49,253 nucleotides of DNA from an uncultured Paracoccus sp. (GCF_945915435.1 NZ_CAMEFG010000026.1:1-49253); one strand, 5' to 3'; counted from the first letter of the stretch, positions 7,592 through 17,575 are shown. Notes: generated by a model not told the origin, from the letters alone. Program-made: numbers and translations.

Positions 7592-9960
7592 GTCCTGGGT
7601 TCGTCCAGTGGTTGCGGACCGGCGGCCAGATGCCGGGCGGCATCGTCCGCGGTTTCCCGGTCCTGATTGACGGTAAAGCAGAAACAGGCCCCCGGCGACA
7701 CGCCCTTTTCGTGCCACAGCCTGCCGCCGTTGGCCTGGATGATGGACCGGCAGATCGACAGGCCAAGGCCCATGCCCTCGGGTTTCGTCGTCTCGAATTG
7801 GGAAAAGAGCTTGACGTTCTCCGGCACGCCGGGGCCGGTATCCTCGACGCAGATATGGATCTGCCCGCCCTCGCACCGGCCCCGGATGACGACCGTGCGT
7901 TCGTTGCGGCTGATGCTGGCGATGGCCTCGATCGCGTTGCGCAGCAGGTTGACCAGAACCTGCGCGATCTGGACGCGGTTGGCCTTGACGGGCGGCAAGG
8001 GGTCCAGTCGGCGGATGACCGCGACGCCTGCCTCGGTGGCCTCGGCCCGGACCAGGTGGCAGGTCTGTTCGATCAGTTCGGCGATGTCGAAAACGGTGTC
8101 GCGCCCCTCGTCCTTGCGGATGAAGGCGCGAAGCGCGCGGATGATGTCGCCCGCGCGCAGGGCCTGGCTTTCGATCTCGGTCAGCAATTCGCGCAACTCG
8201 GCCTCATCCCGGCGAGGATGCTCCAGCGTCACCAGCGCGCTGTCGGCATTCTGCGCGATGGCGGTCAGCGGCTGGTTCAGTTCATGCGCCAGCCCGGATG
8301 CCATCTCGCCCATCGTGTTGCCCCGCGCCAGATGCGACAATTCGCGGCTGAGTTCCGAAATCTGTTCCTCCTGTTCCCTGATATGGGTGATGTCGTCCAT
8401 CGTCAGCACTGCATGCAGCCGCTTGCCCGCGTGGTCGCGAATGGTGATCGCGTTCACCGAGGCCCGGAACGCCGTGCCATCCTTGCGGACGCAGCGCAAT
8501 TCCCGGTTGGCGGCGAAATCGTCGGGGATCGTGCCATCCGCAGGGAAAGGGTTGGGATCGTCGGGATGGCACAGGTCGGCAAGCCGCATCCGCAGGATCT
8601 CGTCCGCGTCATAGCCCGTGATCTGGCAAAAGCGCGAGTTGGCGCGGATGAACCGCCCCGTTTCCGGTTCCGTCTGCGCCATCCCGCGCGAGGTCATGTC
8701 GAAGGTCAGGCCATATTCGCGCTCGGCCTCGCGCCGGGCGACGATCTGCTGGACCAGGTTGTCGTTGGCCTTTTCCAGTTCCTTGTAGGTGCGCGGCAGG
8801 GGTTGGGCCGGGTCCACCTCGCCCTGCGCGATCAGCGAGGAACGCACCGCGAAGGCACGGACCGGCTTGTGGATGTAATTGGCCAGCGTCAGCCCCAGCA
8901 CCGCCGTCACCAGCGAGACCAGCGCCGCGATCCAGACGTTGATCGCCCGGTTGCGCTTGATCGGCTCGGTGAAATCGCGCTCGGGCGCGTAGACGGCGAT
9001 GGTCCAGGGCAGCATGTCGCTGATGACGGGCAGGATCGCCGCGACATAATCCTCGCCGCCGTGACGGAAGCGGGAATATTGCTCCTGCCCCACCTGCATG
9101 GTGCCGTTCGCCAGCAGGTGTGAAAAGGCGGCGCGCGCGATGGGATCGCCGAAATTCCTGATATTGACGAATTGCAGGTTGCCGTTCTCATCCTCGCGCC
9201 GCAGCAGTTCCTGGCGGGGATGGGCGATCACGTCGCCGTTTCGGTGGATGATCGCGGCGCGCCCATGCTGCCCGATCTTCAGCAGCGAAAGGAAATCGGA
9301 CAGGCTGCTGATCTCGATATCGACGCCGACGACCCCCAGCAGTTGATCCTGCTCGCCCATCACCGGAGAGCCGAGCGTGATCCCCGGATTGCGCGAAGTG
9401 AAGAAGATGTAGGGATCCGTCCAGATCGTCGTCAGCCGGTCGCGCGCGCTTTCATACCAAGGCCGGGTGCGCGGATCGTATTCGTCCAGCGGGTCGAACA
9501 CGCTTCGGACCAGTTGGAAATCATAGTCGCGCCAGATCAGTTGGGTCTGGCGAAATCCGTCGCGATGGCTGACGATCTTGGTCTGAAACTCGGCCGGGCC
9601 GCGGGCGTCGCGCATGACCATGACGAAATTGCCCTGCTCGTCCCCGAAATACAGGCCGGCGAATTGCGGGGCCAGTTGCAGTTGCTGAAACAGCAGCCGC
9701 TCCAGCAAGACGGGATCGTCGCTGGCGATGATGCGGTTCTGCGCCAGCCGCGCGGACAGCTCGGCGGCGACGCGGGCGGGGCTGAGGAAACCCTTGGAAT
9801 GCTCGATCGCATTGGTGCCGACATCGCGCAGCAGGTCGTGGGCATGGGTGATCAGCGCGCGCTCGGACGTCAGGTAGGACGAAAAGACCACGGCAAGGAT
9901 CGCCATGAATTGCAGCCCGGCCAGGCAGCAGGCCAGAACGGCACCCAGCGAAAACCTCAT
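7588..9960 (-). CDS. Sensor histidine kinase with double-Cache and PAS domains
   Basis: 790 residues. A membrane anchor at 5-27 is followed by a large periplasmic dCache region (about 35-320; motif DPRTRPWYESA, then GVVGVDIE), a second membrane segment at about 330-352, a PAS domain at about 425-535, the FixL-type H-box GLAHELNQPLTAI (His about 570), N-box NLLRNAIEAI, and G-boxes DTGPGVP and GMGLGLSICRSI. It phosphorylates the overlapping FixJ-type regulator. The dCache suggests sensing of a small periplasmic ligand such as a carboxylate or amine; the ligand cannot be read from sequence. Confidence 0.92.
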   Translation of the reverse strand: MRFSLGAVLACCLAGLQFMAILAVVFSSYLTSERALITHAHDLLRDVGTNAIEHSKGFLSPARVAAELSARLAQNRIIASDDPVLLERLLFQQLQLAPQFAGLYFGDEQGNFVMVMRDARGPAEFQTKIVSHRDGFRQTQLIWRDYDFQLVRSVFDPLDEYDPRTRPWYESARDRLTTIWTDPYIFFTSRNPGITLGSPVMGEQDQLLGVVGVDIEISSLSDFLSLLKIGQHGRAAIIHRNGDVIAHPRQELLRREDENGNLQFVNIRNFGDPIARAAFSHLLANGTMQVGQEQYSRFRHGGEDYVAAILPVISDMLPWTIAVYAPERDFTEPIKRNRAINVWIAALVSLVTAVLGLTLANYIHKPVRAFAVRSSLIAQGEVDPAQPLPRTYKELEKANDNLVQQIVARREAEREYGLTFDMTSRGMAQTEPETGRFIRANSRFCQITGYDADEILRMRLADLCHPDDPNPFPADGTIPDDFAANRELRCVRKDGTAFRASVNAITIRDHAGKRLHAVLTMDDITHIREQEEQISELSRELSHLARGNTMGEMASGLAHELNQPLTAIAQNADSALVTLEHPRRDEAELRELLTEIESQALRAGDIIRALRAFIRKDEGRDTVFDIAELIEQTCHLVRAEATEAGVAVIRRLDPLPPVKANRVQIAQVLVNLLRNAIEAIASISRNERTVVIRGRCEGGQIHICVEDTGPGVPENVKLFSQFETTKPEGMGLGLSICRSIIQANGGRLWHEKGVSPGACFCFTVNQDRETADDAARHLAAGPQPLDEPRT

Positions 9961-10355
9961 GCCGCCCGGCCTTGGGGCGTCGGCGCGCCAGGAACTGGCG
10001 AAAAGGCGGTCGGGTCGGGCAAGGGCGTCGGTCCGTCAAGGCGCATGGCAGGGTTGTAGGCAGTATTGCCTAGGTAACAACGCGAACTTACGCAGTGCGC
10101 CCGCATATGCAACAAATATCCCGGTAGAGATTGCAGGCGCGGGGCAGCGGCCAATCGTTGCAGGTGCCTGACGGTTATCCAGTGCGTGCGGAAGGCAGGT
10201 GGAAAACCTGCCCGATGGTTAACGAGTAATGGGCCATCCAGCGGCCCATCGGTTGGGAGGGGCCGCCGGTTTTACGGTCTCACTCCAGAGCGAAGGCTAG
10301 CGGCCTTTCCCTGTTCGCCGTTCCGCGTTCGGGACGGCTTGTTGCCCGGTCGCAG
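9961..10355. other. Intergenic region between sensor kinase and GtrA/SGNH gene
   Basis: No convincing gene. It holds the upstream region of the kinase gene. A short inverted repeat AGGCA-GTAT-TGCCT lies at 10058-10071, about 100 bases upstream of the kinase start, and could be an operator, perhaps for autoregulation. Nothing else is recognised. Confidence 0.4.
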
Positions 10356-11780
10356 TTGCTACCCCGCGCCGCAGGCCATCCTGTCGGCGCGGTGCTTTCT
10401 TTCGGGCGCATTTTAGCGAACATCTTGAACGGTGGCGGCAGTCCTCGCAATATCGGGGCAAAGCACCAGCATGAAAGTCGCCCCTACTTGTCCCTCGTTC
10501 CGGTTTTCCTGTCCTGTTTCCTCGTCGATCTGCTGGTCTACGGCATCCTTGGCCGGGCCGTTGGAACGGGGCCGTTCCTTGCCAATACCGCCGCGATGTC
10601 GCTGGCCGGGATCGTCGCGCTGGCGGTTTTCTGGCGTGGTAGCCGCCCTTATGGGCAGGCCGGCCGGCGGCGCCCGCTGCTTTGCCTGCTATGGGTCGCC
10701 CTGGCCGCGCTGGTGGTGGGGCAGTTGCTGCGGATATGGACCGCGCAGGGCCATTCGCTGGTCCCGGCCAAGGTGTTGGCGGCGCTTGCCTTTGCGGCGC
10801 TGACGCCCCTGGTCTTTCGCCGCCTGCTGACGGGAAGGGACGGCAAGGCCGTGCAATTCACCGCCGCCGGGCTTGGCGTGCTGGCGGCGGGATTACTGGG
10901 AACCCTGGCGCCGCCTGCCGCATCCCGCGATTCGGGCGAGGGTCTGGGGGCGCTTTACGCCACCCCGCGCACGCTGCCCGACCGGCCCCTGCGCGTCTTT
11001 CATCTGGGTCACAGCCTTGTTGCCCGCGACATGCCCGCCATGCTGGCCCAACTGGCGGGCGAAGGGCATCGCTACGAATCCCAGTTGGGATGGGGCACCA
11101 GCCTGCGCGAACATTACGAGCCGAACCTGACCATCAACGGATTCGCACAGGAAAACGACCACCCCCGCTATCGCGACGCGCATGAGGCGCTGGCCAGCGG
11201 GGAATATGACGTTTTCGTGATGACCGAGATGGTCACGCTCGCCGATGCCATCCGCTACCACGACAGCGCCGATTATGCCGCCCGCTGGGCCGGGGCGGCG
11301 GTGGCGGGCAATCCCGATATCCAGGTCTTTCTGTATGAAACCTGGCACTCGACGCAGGACAGCCCCGACTGGCTGGCCCGCCTGCCCGGCGACCTGGACG
11401 AATGGAAGGGCCATCTGCTTTGGCCCGCCGCCCGCGCCACCGGCAAGCCGATCCACCTGATCCCGGCGGGACAGGCGATGGCGCATCTGATCGCCCAGGC
11501 CGAGGCCGCCCCCGACGGCATCGCCGAGTTGAAATCCCGTCACGACCTCTTTGCGATTTCCCCCGGTGGCGAACGCGACCCGATCCACCTCAACGATCTG
11601 GGGAACTATCTGGTCGCGCTGACGCATTATGCCGCGATCTATGGGGAATCGCCCGTCGGATTGCCCCACGAGCTGCTGCGCGCCGATGGCAGCCCCGCAC
11701 GGGCGCCCTCTGCCGAACTGGCGCGGCGGATGCAGGAAACCGCGTGGGCGGCGGTGCAGGAAACCGAAGCATCACCGTAA
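10356..11780 (+). CDS. GtrA-like membrane domain fused to an SGNH-hydrolase-like domain
   Basis: N-terminal part (about residues 45-160) has four predicted membrane helices resembling the GtrA/polyisoprenyl-sugar flippase fold (an early Asp in CFLVDLLVYGIL, then LANTAAMSLAGIVALAVFW). The C-terminal part (about 205-455) is SGNH-like: block I is GHSL (for GDSL) in FHLGHSLVARD, and block V is DPIHLNDLGNY with the Asp-x-x-His pair. This suggests deacylation or transfer on an envelope glycan near a membrane carrier; that role is inferred. The start is uncertain: ATG 10356 has no clear ribosome site and about 45 residues precede the first helix, so a later TTG near 10490 is possible. It precedes a FliM/FliN-type gene by 50 bases. 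Confidence 0.65.
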   Translation: MLPRAAGHPVGAVLSFGRILANILNGGGSPRNIGAKHQHESRPYLSLVPVFLSCFLVDLLVYGILGRAVGTGPFLANTAAMSLAGIVALAVFWRGSRPYGQAGRRRPLLCLLWVALAALVVGQLLRIWTAQGHSLVPAKVLAALAFAALTPLVFRRLLTGRDGKAVQFTAAGLGVLAAGLLGTLAPPAASRDSGEGLGALYATPRTLPDRPLRVFHLGHSLVARDMPAMLAQLAGEGHRYESQLGWGTSLREHYEPNLTINGFAQENDHPRYRDAHEALASGEYDVFVMTEMVTLADAIRYHDSADYAARWAGAAVAGNPDIQVFLYETWHSTQDSPDWLARLPGDLDEWKGHLLWPAARATGKPIHLIPAGQAMAHLIAQAEAAPDGIAELKSRHDLFAISPGGERDPIHLNDLGNYLVALTHYAAIYGESPVGLPHELLRADGSPARAPSAELARRMQETAWAAVQETEASP

Positions 11781-11830
11781 TAATCAACGGTTTCGTAAGG
11801 AATCTCTGCCATCCTGCGGGCCTGACAACG

Positions 11831-12955
11831 ATGATTCTGGACGACATGGCACAGCCGCTGGCAGACGAAACCATCCCGAATGAAGGCGCCGCCGCCGTGG
11901 CGCGCGGCCTTTCCCACAACCAGATCATGCGGCGACTGATCGCCCCGCATGCGCGCGAACCCGTCGCGAAACCCGACGAAAGCCCGCGCCTGACAGCCGA
12001 ACGGCTGGCGACGACGGCGCTTGGCCGCGCAGCGGAATCGCTTTACGGGCTGGCGATTTTTCCCGAATCGGTCTCGATCAGCCCGGTTTCGCTGTCCGAA
12101 CTGCCCGAATTGCTGCCCGAGCGCGCCCTGCTGGCCATCGTCGAAGGGCGCAGGGATGCCATCGGGGTCGTCGCGCTTTGCCCCAATGTCGTCGCCTCCT
12201 TGATCGAGATGCAGGCGATCGGCCGCATATCCTCGCGTCCCGTGCGCATGCGCAAGCCGACGCGGACGGATGCCTCGATCACCGCGGATTTCGTCGGCGC
12301 GCTGTTGAAAGAGCTTGCGCGCGACCCCGCGCCCCGGCCCGATCTGCCCGAATTCGCGAATTTCAGCTATGCCAGCTTTCTCGACGATTCCCGCCCGCTG
12401 ATGCTGATGCTTGAGGAAGGGGCGCATACCCGGATCTCGCTGCGTTTTCGCATGGGCGCGGCGGGGCAGCGCGACGGACAGGTGATGGTGGTTCTGCCCA
12501 CGCCCCGGACACCGCCTGATCAGGCCAGACCGGATACCGGCCAGCGCCTGCTTGACGACGCCCGCGCGAAAGCCCCCGCCCCGCAACCGCCGCACCCCGA
12601 CCTGGCCGAGGCTGTCCAGAACGCCAACCTGGACCTGGTGGGCATTCTTTGCCGCAAGACGATGAGCCTGGCCGCCCTGAAATCGCTGTGCGCGGGGTCC
12701 GTCATCACCCTGCCCTCCAACACGCTTGACGAGGCGCGCGTGGAAAGTGCGGCGGGCCAGTTGCTGGCCCGGGGGCGATTTGGCGAAACCCACGGCTTTC
12801 ACGCCATCCGGCTGCGCAAGCCGGCACGGCCACAGGCCGAACCACCCATCGCGTCATCGGCAAACCCGGCCCTGCACGAAATCGACATGACCCAGCCCGA
12901 CGCCTTCCGGCAGCAACAAGCCAGCCCGCATGCCGAGACCCGGGGACATGGCTGA
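11831..12955 (+). CDS. FliM/FliN-family protein (SpoA domain)
   Basis: 374 residues. The middle part (about 55-220) looks like a FliM-type core (ESLYGLAIFPESVSISPVSL, LLAIVEGRRDAIGVVALCP), and the end (about 258-330: LDLVGILCRKTMSLAALKSL to FHAIRL) is a SpoA domain as in flagellar switch FliM/FliN and type III secretion C-ring proteins. No other flagellar gene is nearby, so this is a stand-alone copy, as occurs in Rhodobacteraceae. An alternative start is ATG 11846. Function in the motor is family knowledge; in this isolated context it is uncertain. Confidence 0.7.
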   Translation: MILDDMAQPLADETIPNEGAAAVARGLSHNQIMRRLIAPHAREPVAKPDESPRLTAERLATTALGRAAESLYGLAIFPESVSISPVSLSELPELLPERALLAIVEGRRDAIGVVALCPNVVASLIEMQAIGRISSRPVRMRKPTRTDASITADFVGALLKELARDPAPRPDLPEFANFSYASFLDDSRPLMLMLEEGAHTRISLRFRMGAAGQRDGQVMVVLPTPRTPPDQARPDTGQRLLDDARAKAPAPQPPHPDLAEAVQNANLDLVGILCRKTMSLAALKSLCAGSVITLPSNTLDEARVESAAGQLLARGRFGETHGFHAIRLRKPARPQAEPPIASSANPALHEIDMTQPDAFRQQQASPHAETRGHG

Positions 12956-13102
12956 TTCGGCGCGGACCGGCCCCGCGCCGGGTGGTTTGGCGCGAATCGC
13001 CCCGCCTTCTGGCCGAACACACCAGATTCTGCTTGAAAAATGCCAGATATGGCATCATGTAGCCTGCATTCGCCCCGACGGGGCTTCCAAACAGGAGAAA
13101 AC

Positions 13103-13321
13103 ATGGCCAAGGAAGAAATGCTCGAATTTCCTGGCGTCGTGAAGGAACTCCTGCCGAATGCGACGTTCAAGGTCGAGCTGGAAAACGGCCATGAGATCGT
13201 CGCACATATGGCAGGGAAGATGCGCAAGAACCGCATCCGTGTTCTGGCCGGCGACCGCGTTCAGGTGGAAATGAACACCTATGACCTTACCAAGGGTCGG
13301 ATCAATTACCGCTTCAAGTGA
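13103..13321 (+). CDS. infA: Translation initiation factor IF-1
   Basis: 72-residue OB-fold protein that occupies the A-site of the 30S subunit during initiation. It begins [19 protein letters not shown] and ends GRINYRFK, nearly identical to IF-1 across bacteria. AGGAG at 13093-13097 sets the start. It is first in a run with maf, RNase G and yacG, with one base before maf. Confidence 0.98.
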   Translation: MAKEEMLEFPGVVKELLPNATFKVELENGHEIVAHMAGKMRKNRIRVLAGDRVQVEMNTYDLTKGRINYRFK

Positions 13322-13322
13322 C

Positions 13323-13946
13323 ATGCCTGCGCTGCCCGCACAGCGGCAAGGCAGCGTGCAGACAACCCAACCGCTGCCCCTGATCCTGGGTTCCGCCAGT
13401 CCCCGGCGGCTTGAATTGCTTGCCCAGATCGGCATCCGCCCGGATCGTGTGGCCGCAGCCGATATCGACGAAACCCCTCACCGCGACGAAGCCCCGCGCG
13501 ATTACGCGCGGCGCATGGCGCGTGAAAAGCTGGCCGCGTTGCAGGGCGGCGACCGCGCAGCCGTGCTTTGCGCCGATACGGTCGTATCGGTCGGGCGCCG
13601 CATCCTGGGCAAACCGCAGGACCGGGACGAGGCGCGATTCTTCCTTGGCCTGATGTCTGGACGCCGCCACCGGGTGATGACCGCCGTGGCCCTTGGCGCC
13701 CCGTCCCGGCGGGCCGAGCGACTGGTCGAATCCATCGTGCGGTTTCGCCCGCTGGGCCGCGCCGAAATCGAAGCCTATCTGGATTCTCTGGAATGGCAGG
13801 GCAAGGCCGGGGGCTATGCGATCCAGGGCCGCGCCGCCGCTTTCATCCCGTGGATGCAGGGGTCCTTTACCGCCATCGTCGGGCTGCCGCTGGCTGAAAC
13901 CGCGACGCTGCTGGCCAGCATCGGCATCACCGGAGGCGCGCGATGA
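13323..13946 (+). CDS. maf: Maf-family nucleoside triphosphate pyrophosphatase
   Basis: Hydrolyses non-canonical or dTTP/UTP-type nucleotides to monophosphates. Conserved blocks: [35 protein letters not shown], and [13 protein letters not shown], the last typical of the YhdE (dTTP/UTP) branch. ATG 13323 follows the infA stop by one base; a GTG at 13356, which would give the usual [15 protein letters not shown] start, is an alternative. Its 3' end overlaps RNase G by four bases (ATGA). Confidence 0.93.
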   Translation: MPALPAQRQGSVQTTQPLPLILGSASPRRLELLAQIGIRPDRVAAADIDETPHRDEAPRDYARRMAREKLAALQGGDRAAVLCADTVVSVGRRILGKPQDRDEARFFLGLMSGRRHRVMTAVALGAPSRRAERLVESIVRFRPLGRAEIEAYLDSLEWQGKAGGYAIQGRAAAFIPWMQGSFTAIVGLPLAETATLLASIGITGGAR

Positions 13947-14995
13947 AGGGCAGACAGATCATTCTTGGCCCGCTTTTCGGACGCGACGCCGCGGCGCTGG
14001 TTCAGGACGGCCAGGTTCAGGACCTGGCGTTCGACCCCGGTGCCGATATCCCTGTCGCGCCGGGCGCGATCTGCCGCGCGCGGGTCGAGCGGCTGATCAA
14101 GGGCCAGGGCGGCGTCTTCGTGAAACTGCCCGGCGGCGCAAGCGGCTATCTGCGCGACCGCAGCGGCCTGCGCGAAGGCCAGGCGCTTCTTGTCCAGGTC
14201 ACGGGCGTTGCCGAGGGCGGCAAGGCAATCCCCGTCTCTTCGCGCCTGCTGTTTCGCGGGCGGCACGTCATCATCACGCCGGGCGCGCCGGGCGTGAACG
14301 TCTCGCGCCGGATCCGGGACGAACAGTTGCGCGGCTGGCTTGGCGACCTGGGCCAAACCGCGCTGGCGGATGACAGTGCCTCGCTTGGCCTGATCTTTCG
14401 CAGCATCGCCGCCCAGGCCGACGCCGAAGATATCACGGCCGAGCTGAACCAGCTTCTTGAAATCGCCAGGGCCATCCTGGCCGACAAGGGTCAGGCGCCC
14501 GAGCTTTTGCTGGACGCCCCGACACCCGCCGACATCGCCTGGTGCGATTGGGCCGACGATCAGCCGACCGATGTCGTCGAGGGTCCGCAGGCGATGGAGG
14601 ATTGCGGCATCGCCCATCAGGTCGAACAGCTTCTGACGCCCCGAACCGCGCTGGACGGCGGGGCGTGGGCGGCGGTCGAGTCTGTCTCGGCCCTGACGGC
14701 GATCGACGTGAATACGGGCGCGGATCACAGCCCCGCCGCGGGTCTCAAGGCCAATATCGCGCTGGCCCGCGACCTGCCGCGGCAGTTGCGCCTGCGTGGC
14801 ATCGGTGGCCAGATCGTCATCGACTTCGCCCCGATGCCCAAGCGCGACCGCGGCACGCTGGAACAGGTTCTCAGATCCGCCTTCAAACGCGAGGCCGCCG
14901 AAACCGTGCTGATCGGATGGACCGCGATGGGCCTTTACGAAATCAACCGCAAACGCGACCGCATCCCGCTGACGCGTCTGAGGACCGAAGCATGA
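13943..14995 (+). CDS. rng: Ribonuclease E/G family protein (RNase G-like)
   Basis: 350-residue endoribonuclease acting in rRNA maturation and mRNA turnover. An S1-like region lies near the N-terminus ([20 protein letters not shown], about 47-66). The catalytic core has the metal-binding aspartate motifs [11 protein letters not shown] (about 250) and [11 protein letters not shown] (about 288). It lacks the long C-terminal degradosome tail of RNase E. Overlaps maf and yacG by four bases at each end, so a tightly coupled operon. Confidence 0.92.
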   Translation: MKGRQIILGPLFGRDAAALVQDGQVQDLAFDPGADIPVAPGAICRARVERLIKGQGGVFVKLPGGASGYLRDRSGLREGQALLVQVTGVAEGGKAIPVSSRLLFRGRHVIITPGAPGVNVSRRIRDEQLRGWLGDLGQTALADDSASLGLIFRSIAAQADAEDITAELNQLLEIARAILADKGQAPELLLDAPTPADIAWCDWADDQPTDVVEGPQAMEDCGIAHQVEQLLTPRTALDGGAWAAVESVSALTAIDVNTGADHSPAAGLKANIALARDLPRQLRLRGIGGQIVIDFAPMPKRDRGTLEQVLRSAFKREAAETVLIGWTAMGLYEINRKRDRIPLTRLRTEA

Positions 14996-15147
14996 GCGCG
15001 TCCTGCCCCATCTGCGGCAAGCCCTCGGCAGAGGCATACCGGCCCTTCTGCTCGAAACGCTGCGCCGACGTCGATCTGGCCAAGTGGCTGCGGGGCGATT
15101 ACCGCATCCCCGCCGAACCCGTCCGTCCGGGCACCGAGGAAGAATGA
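14992..15147 (+). CDS. yacG: DNA gyrase inhibitor YacG, zinc-binding
   Basis: 51-residue protein with the two CxxC zinc knuckles CPICGKP and [19 protein letters not shown]. YacG binds GyrB and blocks DNA binding by gyrase. ATG 14992 overlaps the RNase G stop. It is the last gene before tRNA-Phe. Confidence 0.95.
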   Translation: MSASCPICGKPSAEAYRPFCSKRCADVDLAKWLRGDYRIPAEPVRPGTEEE

Positions 15148-15221
15148 TTTTTTGCCTTTTCGCTCTGGACAGCACCCACAAGCTGGCCTAACAACGCGCC
15201 TACGCCAGCCGATGGCAAGGC

Positions 15222-15297
15222 GCCCGGATAGCTCAGTTGGTAGAGCAGCGGATTGAAAATCCGCGTGTCGGTGGTTCGAATCCGCCTCCGGGCACCA
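15222..15297 (+). tRNA. tRNA-Phe (anticodon GAA), integration target
   Basis: Acceptor stem GCCCGGA/TCCGGGC, D arm GCTC/GAGC, anticodon arm CGGAT-TGAAAAT-CCG with anticodon GAA, T arm with TTCGAAT, and encoded CCA at 15295-15297. From base 15250 onward its 3' part, plus three bases downstream, is repeated exactly at 43589-43639, marking it as the attachment gene of the island. The tRNA itself is intact. Confidence 0.96.
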
Positions 15298-15300
15298 TTT
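15250..15300 (+). repeat. att direct repeat, left copy (51 bp)
   Basis: From GGATTGAAAATCCG through the T arm and CCA to ATTT. Identical over 51 bases to 43589-43639. The bases on either side differ (C versus A before, T versus C after). It covers the anticodon-loop-to-3'-end part of tRNA-Phe, the usual crossover region for tRNA-specific tyrosine integrases. Confidence 0.95.
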
Positions 15301-15360
15301 TCATTAAAGGAAAACAGGGTCCTAAGGTTTCTGCGTCGTTCGATTACGTTGCGGAATAGC

Positions 15361-15384
15361 ATTTGGGGACACTTTGGGGACACC
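15361..15384 (+). repeat. Paired GGGGACAC repeats near left island end
   Basis: TTTGGGGACAC occurs twice in direct orientation; GGGGACAC is at 15365-15372 and 15376-15383, 11 bp apart (one helical turn). A matching pair with the same spacing lies near the other end at 43399-43417. Such same-face direct repeats inside both ends are what integrase arm-type sites look like. Confidence 0.55.
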
Positions 15385-15474
15385 GGGGCATCTGGCACAT
15401 CGTCGCCAAAGCGAAGCCGGTCGCCGATGATCGTTCACTGCCTCTCCTGGATCTCGCCCATCTGAAAAACTAGG

Positions 15475-15665
15475 AGCACGAAATACGAGTCGTCATGGGC
15501 AAGCCGAACCAGATCGGCATGCATCTGCTTGGCGGTGCGCCGGTCCTTGCGCTACTTGCGCCGCCCGTCCACCAGCCAGCCTGACAGCTTCCCTGCATAC
15601 GGGTCCAGTTTGCTTGTCGGCCGTGTCGGTCGATGTGTCTGCACATGGCGCTCGTTTCGACGGAG
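15475..15665 (-). pseudogene. IS21-family IstA transposase fragment
   Basis: Read on the minus strand, the frame gives SKLDPYAGKLSGWLVDGRRK, an in-frame TAG, then RKDRRTAKQMHADLVRL. This matches the IstA stretch where a SKLDPY block precedes RKxRRTxKQxHxDL. No start, no DDE core and no istB are present. It is a short relic at the left end of the island. Confidence 0.6.
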
Positions 15666-15689
15666 ACAGAAAAGGGATGCCCGGACATC

Positions 15690-15987
15690 CCGGCCGGAAA
15701 TCCTGCGCCCTTGCATCAAGGCCCTCCGATCGTCCGGCTCCAATGTGAGTTTCCTTGAGGCAGCAAAGCGCATCCGCGAACAGCAGCGCATCCTCGGACG
15801 ACTTCTGCCCGCAAGAGCCGTGGGAAGCCCGCTTCTGCTCAAGGCGCTATAAGGTGACGTCGCCGTCATTCTGGACGCGAACGACTTTAATCGCGATGCG
15901 GCGAAGAACAGGAAGAACCTCTACGTTGCGATGACCCGGGACTCGCGTAAGCTGGTGATCTGCTCGCCGAGCGCCATGATCGGCTGA
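15690..15987 (+). pseudogene. C-terminal fragment of a UvrD/Rep-type helicase
   Basis: The frame gives SFLEAAKRIREQQRILGRL, then RAVGSPLLLKAL, an in-frame TAA at 15850-15852, then DVAVILDANDF and KNLYVAMTRDSRKLVI, ending at TGA 15985. The LLLKxL...AVILDA and NLYVAxTR blocks are the last motifs (V and VI) of superfamily I helicases. The N-terminal ATPase core is missing. The premature stop shows decay. Confidence 0.65.
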
Positions 15988-16178
15988 TCGGGGAGATGCA
16001 GGGCGTTCGGCGCGCCACCTACCGCACATAAAGCGGCAAGCATCGCAGGGCCGAAAAAATGCGGGCGGCGGGCCGTCCGATCAGGATTCTGGAAGAGACA
16101 GAACTCATGGCGCTGATCGGCGTAGCTGATATGTGACCCGGGCACGTCGTCGGGATGGCGTATTCAGGCGCACTCGCA

Positions 16179-17575
16179 TCAGGTGTCGTCGCCAAAGAAC
16201 TCTTTCCATTCCGCATCCATGATGGCACCGGCCATATCGCTGCGCGCGCGTTCACGGGTGGGCATCTCGAAAGCTCGGGTCCTGTAAGCCTCTGCGGTCC
16301 GCTCGGACCTCTGGCCGCAGGACCGCATGGCCAGCTCCACGCCGCGACTGCCCAGTCGCCCGACGCATCATGCAGGTGGGTTCGGGCCGCATGATAGCCC
16401 GTGGCCAACGCCTCGCCCCAGTAATAGCTGACCATGAGCTGATGGGCTGCGCTATCGTCATAGTTGACCAAGAGCAGCCGGTGCTGCTGGAAACATTCCG
16501 CACGAATATCCGCGAGATGTTCCGGCCCGCTCCCCTGCAGCACAAGCTGATCAATGAACCAGCCGAAGACCGGGATGACCAGGGCTACGAAACGCCGCTG
16601 GGTCTTGGAAACGATCAGGTCAAAGCGATATTCGCCACCATCCCAGAGAATTTGATCCCCAAAGCGCAGCTGCGTATCGGCAGCACGCAACGGGAACGGC
16701 GAAAACAGGGTAATTGCCACGGCCATATTCCTCAGCCGCTGTGCCGAGCGCGCATTGCGGGTCATGGCCGCCCGCCCGAGCATGTCGAGCGCCATGCCGA
16801 AGATCTGGGAGTAGTCCGGCAAGGTCTGGATCTTCGCCTCTTTCTGCGGAATGGCTCCCTGCGACCTTTTCTCATGAATACGAATGCGGGAAGCCAGGTA
16901 AACAAGCAGCTCATTCTCCACACCGATATAGCGGCCCAGGTCACGGATCTGGCGGATGGCCGACAGGATGGTCCTGGCACTCAATGGCTTTTCGCGCGTC
17001 CCGAGCGAGCGTTCATAAGCGATGGCTGCAGGAATAGAGAGGTCTTCCGCCAGGCCGGTATCTCGCGCATGCCGGATGAATTCGCAGGCCTTCGCCTTCA
17101 TGGTCAGGATCATTGCTGGCGACGAGACGGTACCATTTTCGCCCGGATATCCGGCGTCCATATCGCGGAATGCGGCCTGCCAAGGCCCGGGAAGCTCATC
17201 CGGAAAAACCGAAAACCGTCGGGCACGACGTGGAGATGGCTTTCGATCCGAGCGACCGTGATTTGCGATGACCCGGTCAATTGCCCGCAGCAACGGCCCA
17301 TTTTCAAAGATCGCAAACATCGCAGCCCTGGTGTTCCAGAGTTCGACCTTGCTCCAACCTGCGGTGAAATCGGTCACCGTTTCGAAAGCCCGCCCCTTCT
17401 CCTGCACATTCAGCATGATCGCGTTCAATCTCTGGAGCGCCGCCACGGTGAATTCGCCATTGCCGATCATTTTTTCGATGCGATCAACATCGCGGATGCC
17501 GTCCCAGTGCGGCTGCGTGAGGATGGAGTGGATATTTTCGCGGCGCTGACCGGCTCAAGACGAATTACAGCTCAT
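16179..17575 (-). pseudogene. Tyrosine-recombinase-like gene C of a three-gene set (broken)
   Basis: The natural start is probably ATG 17575, overlapping the end of gene B, but codon 7 is TGA (17555-17557); the next in-frame ATG is 17470. The frame then runs through RLRNMAVAITLFSPFPLRAAD and GYHAARTHLHDA, where a one-base frameshift at about 16350-16362 occurs. In the shifted frame it continues LGSRGVELAMRSCGQRSERTAEAY (catalytic Tyr candidate) to EWKEFFGDDT and TGA at 16179. With both defects repaired it would be about 465 residues. It is third in an overlapping run of recombinase-like genes. Confidence 0.7.
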
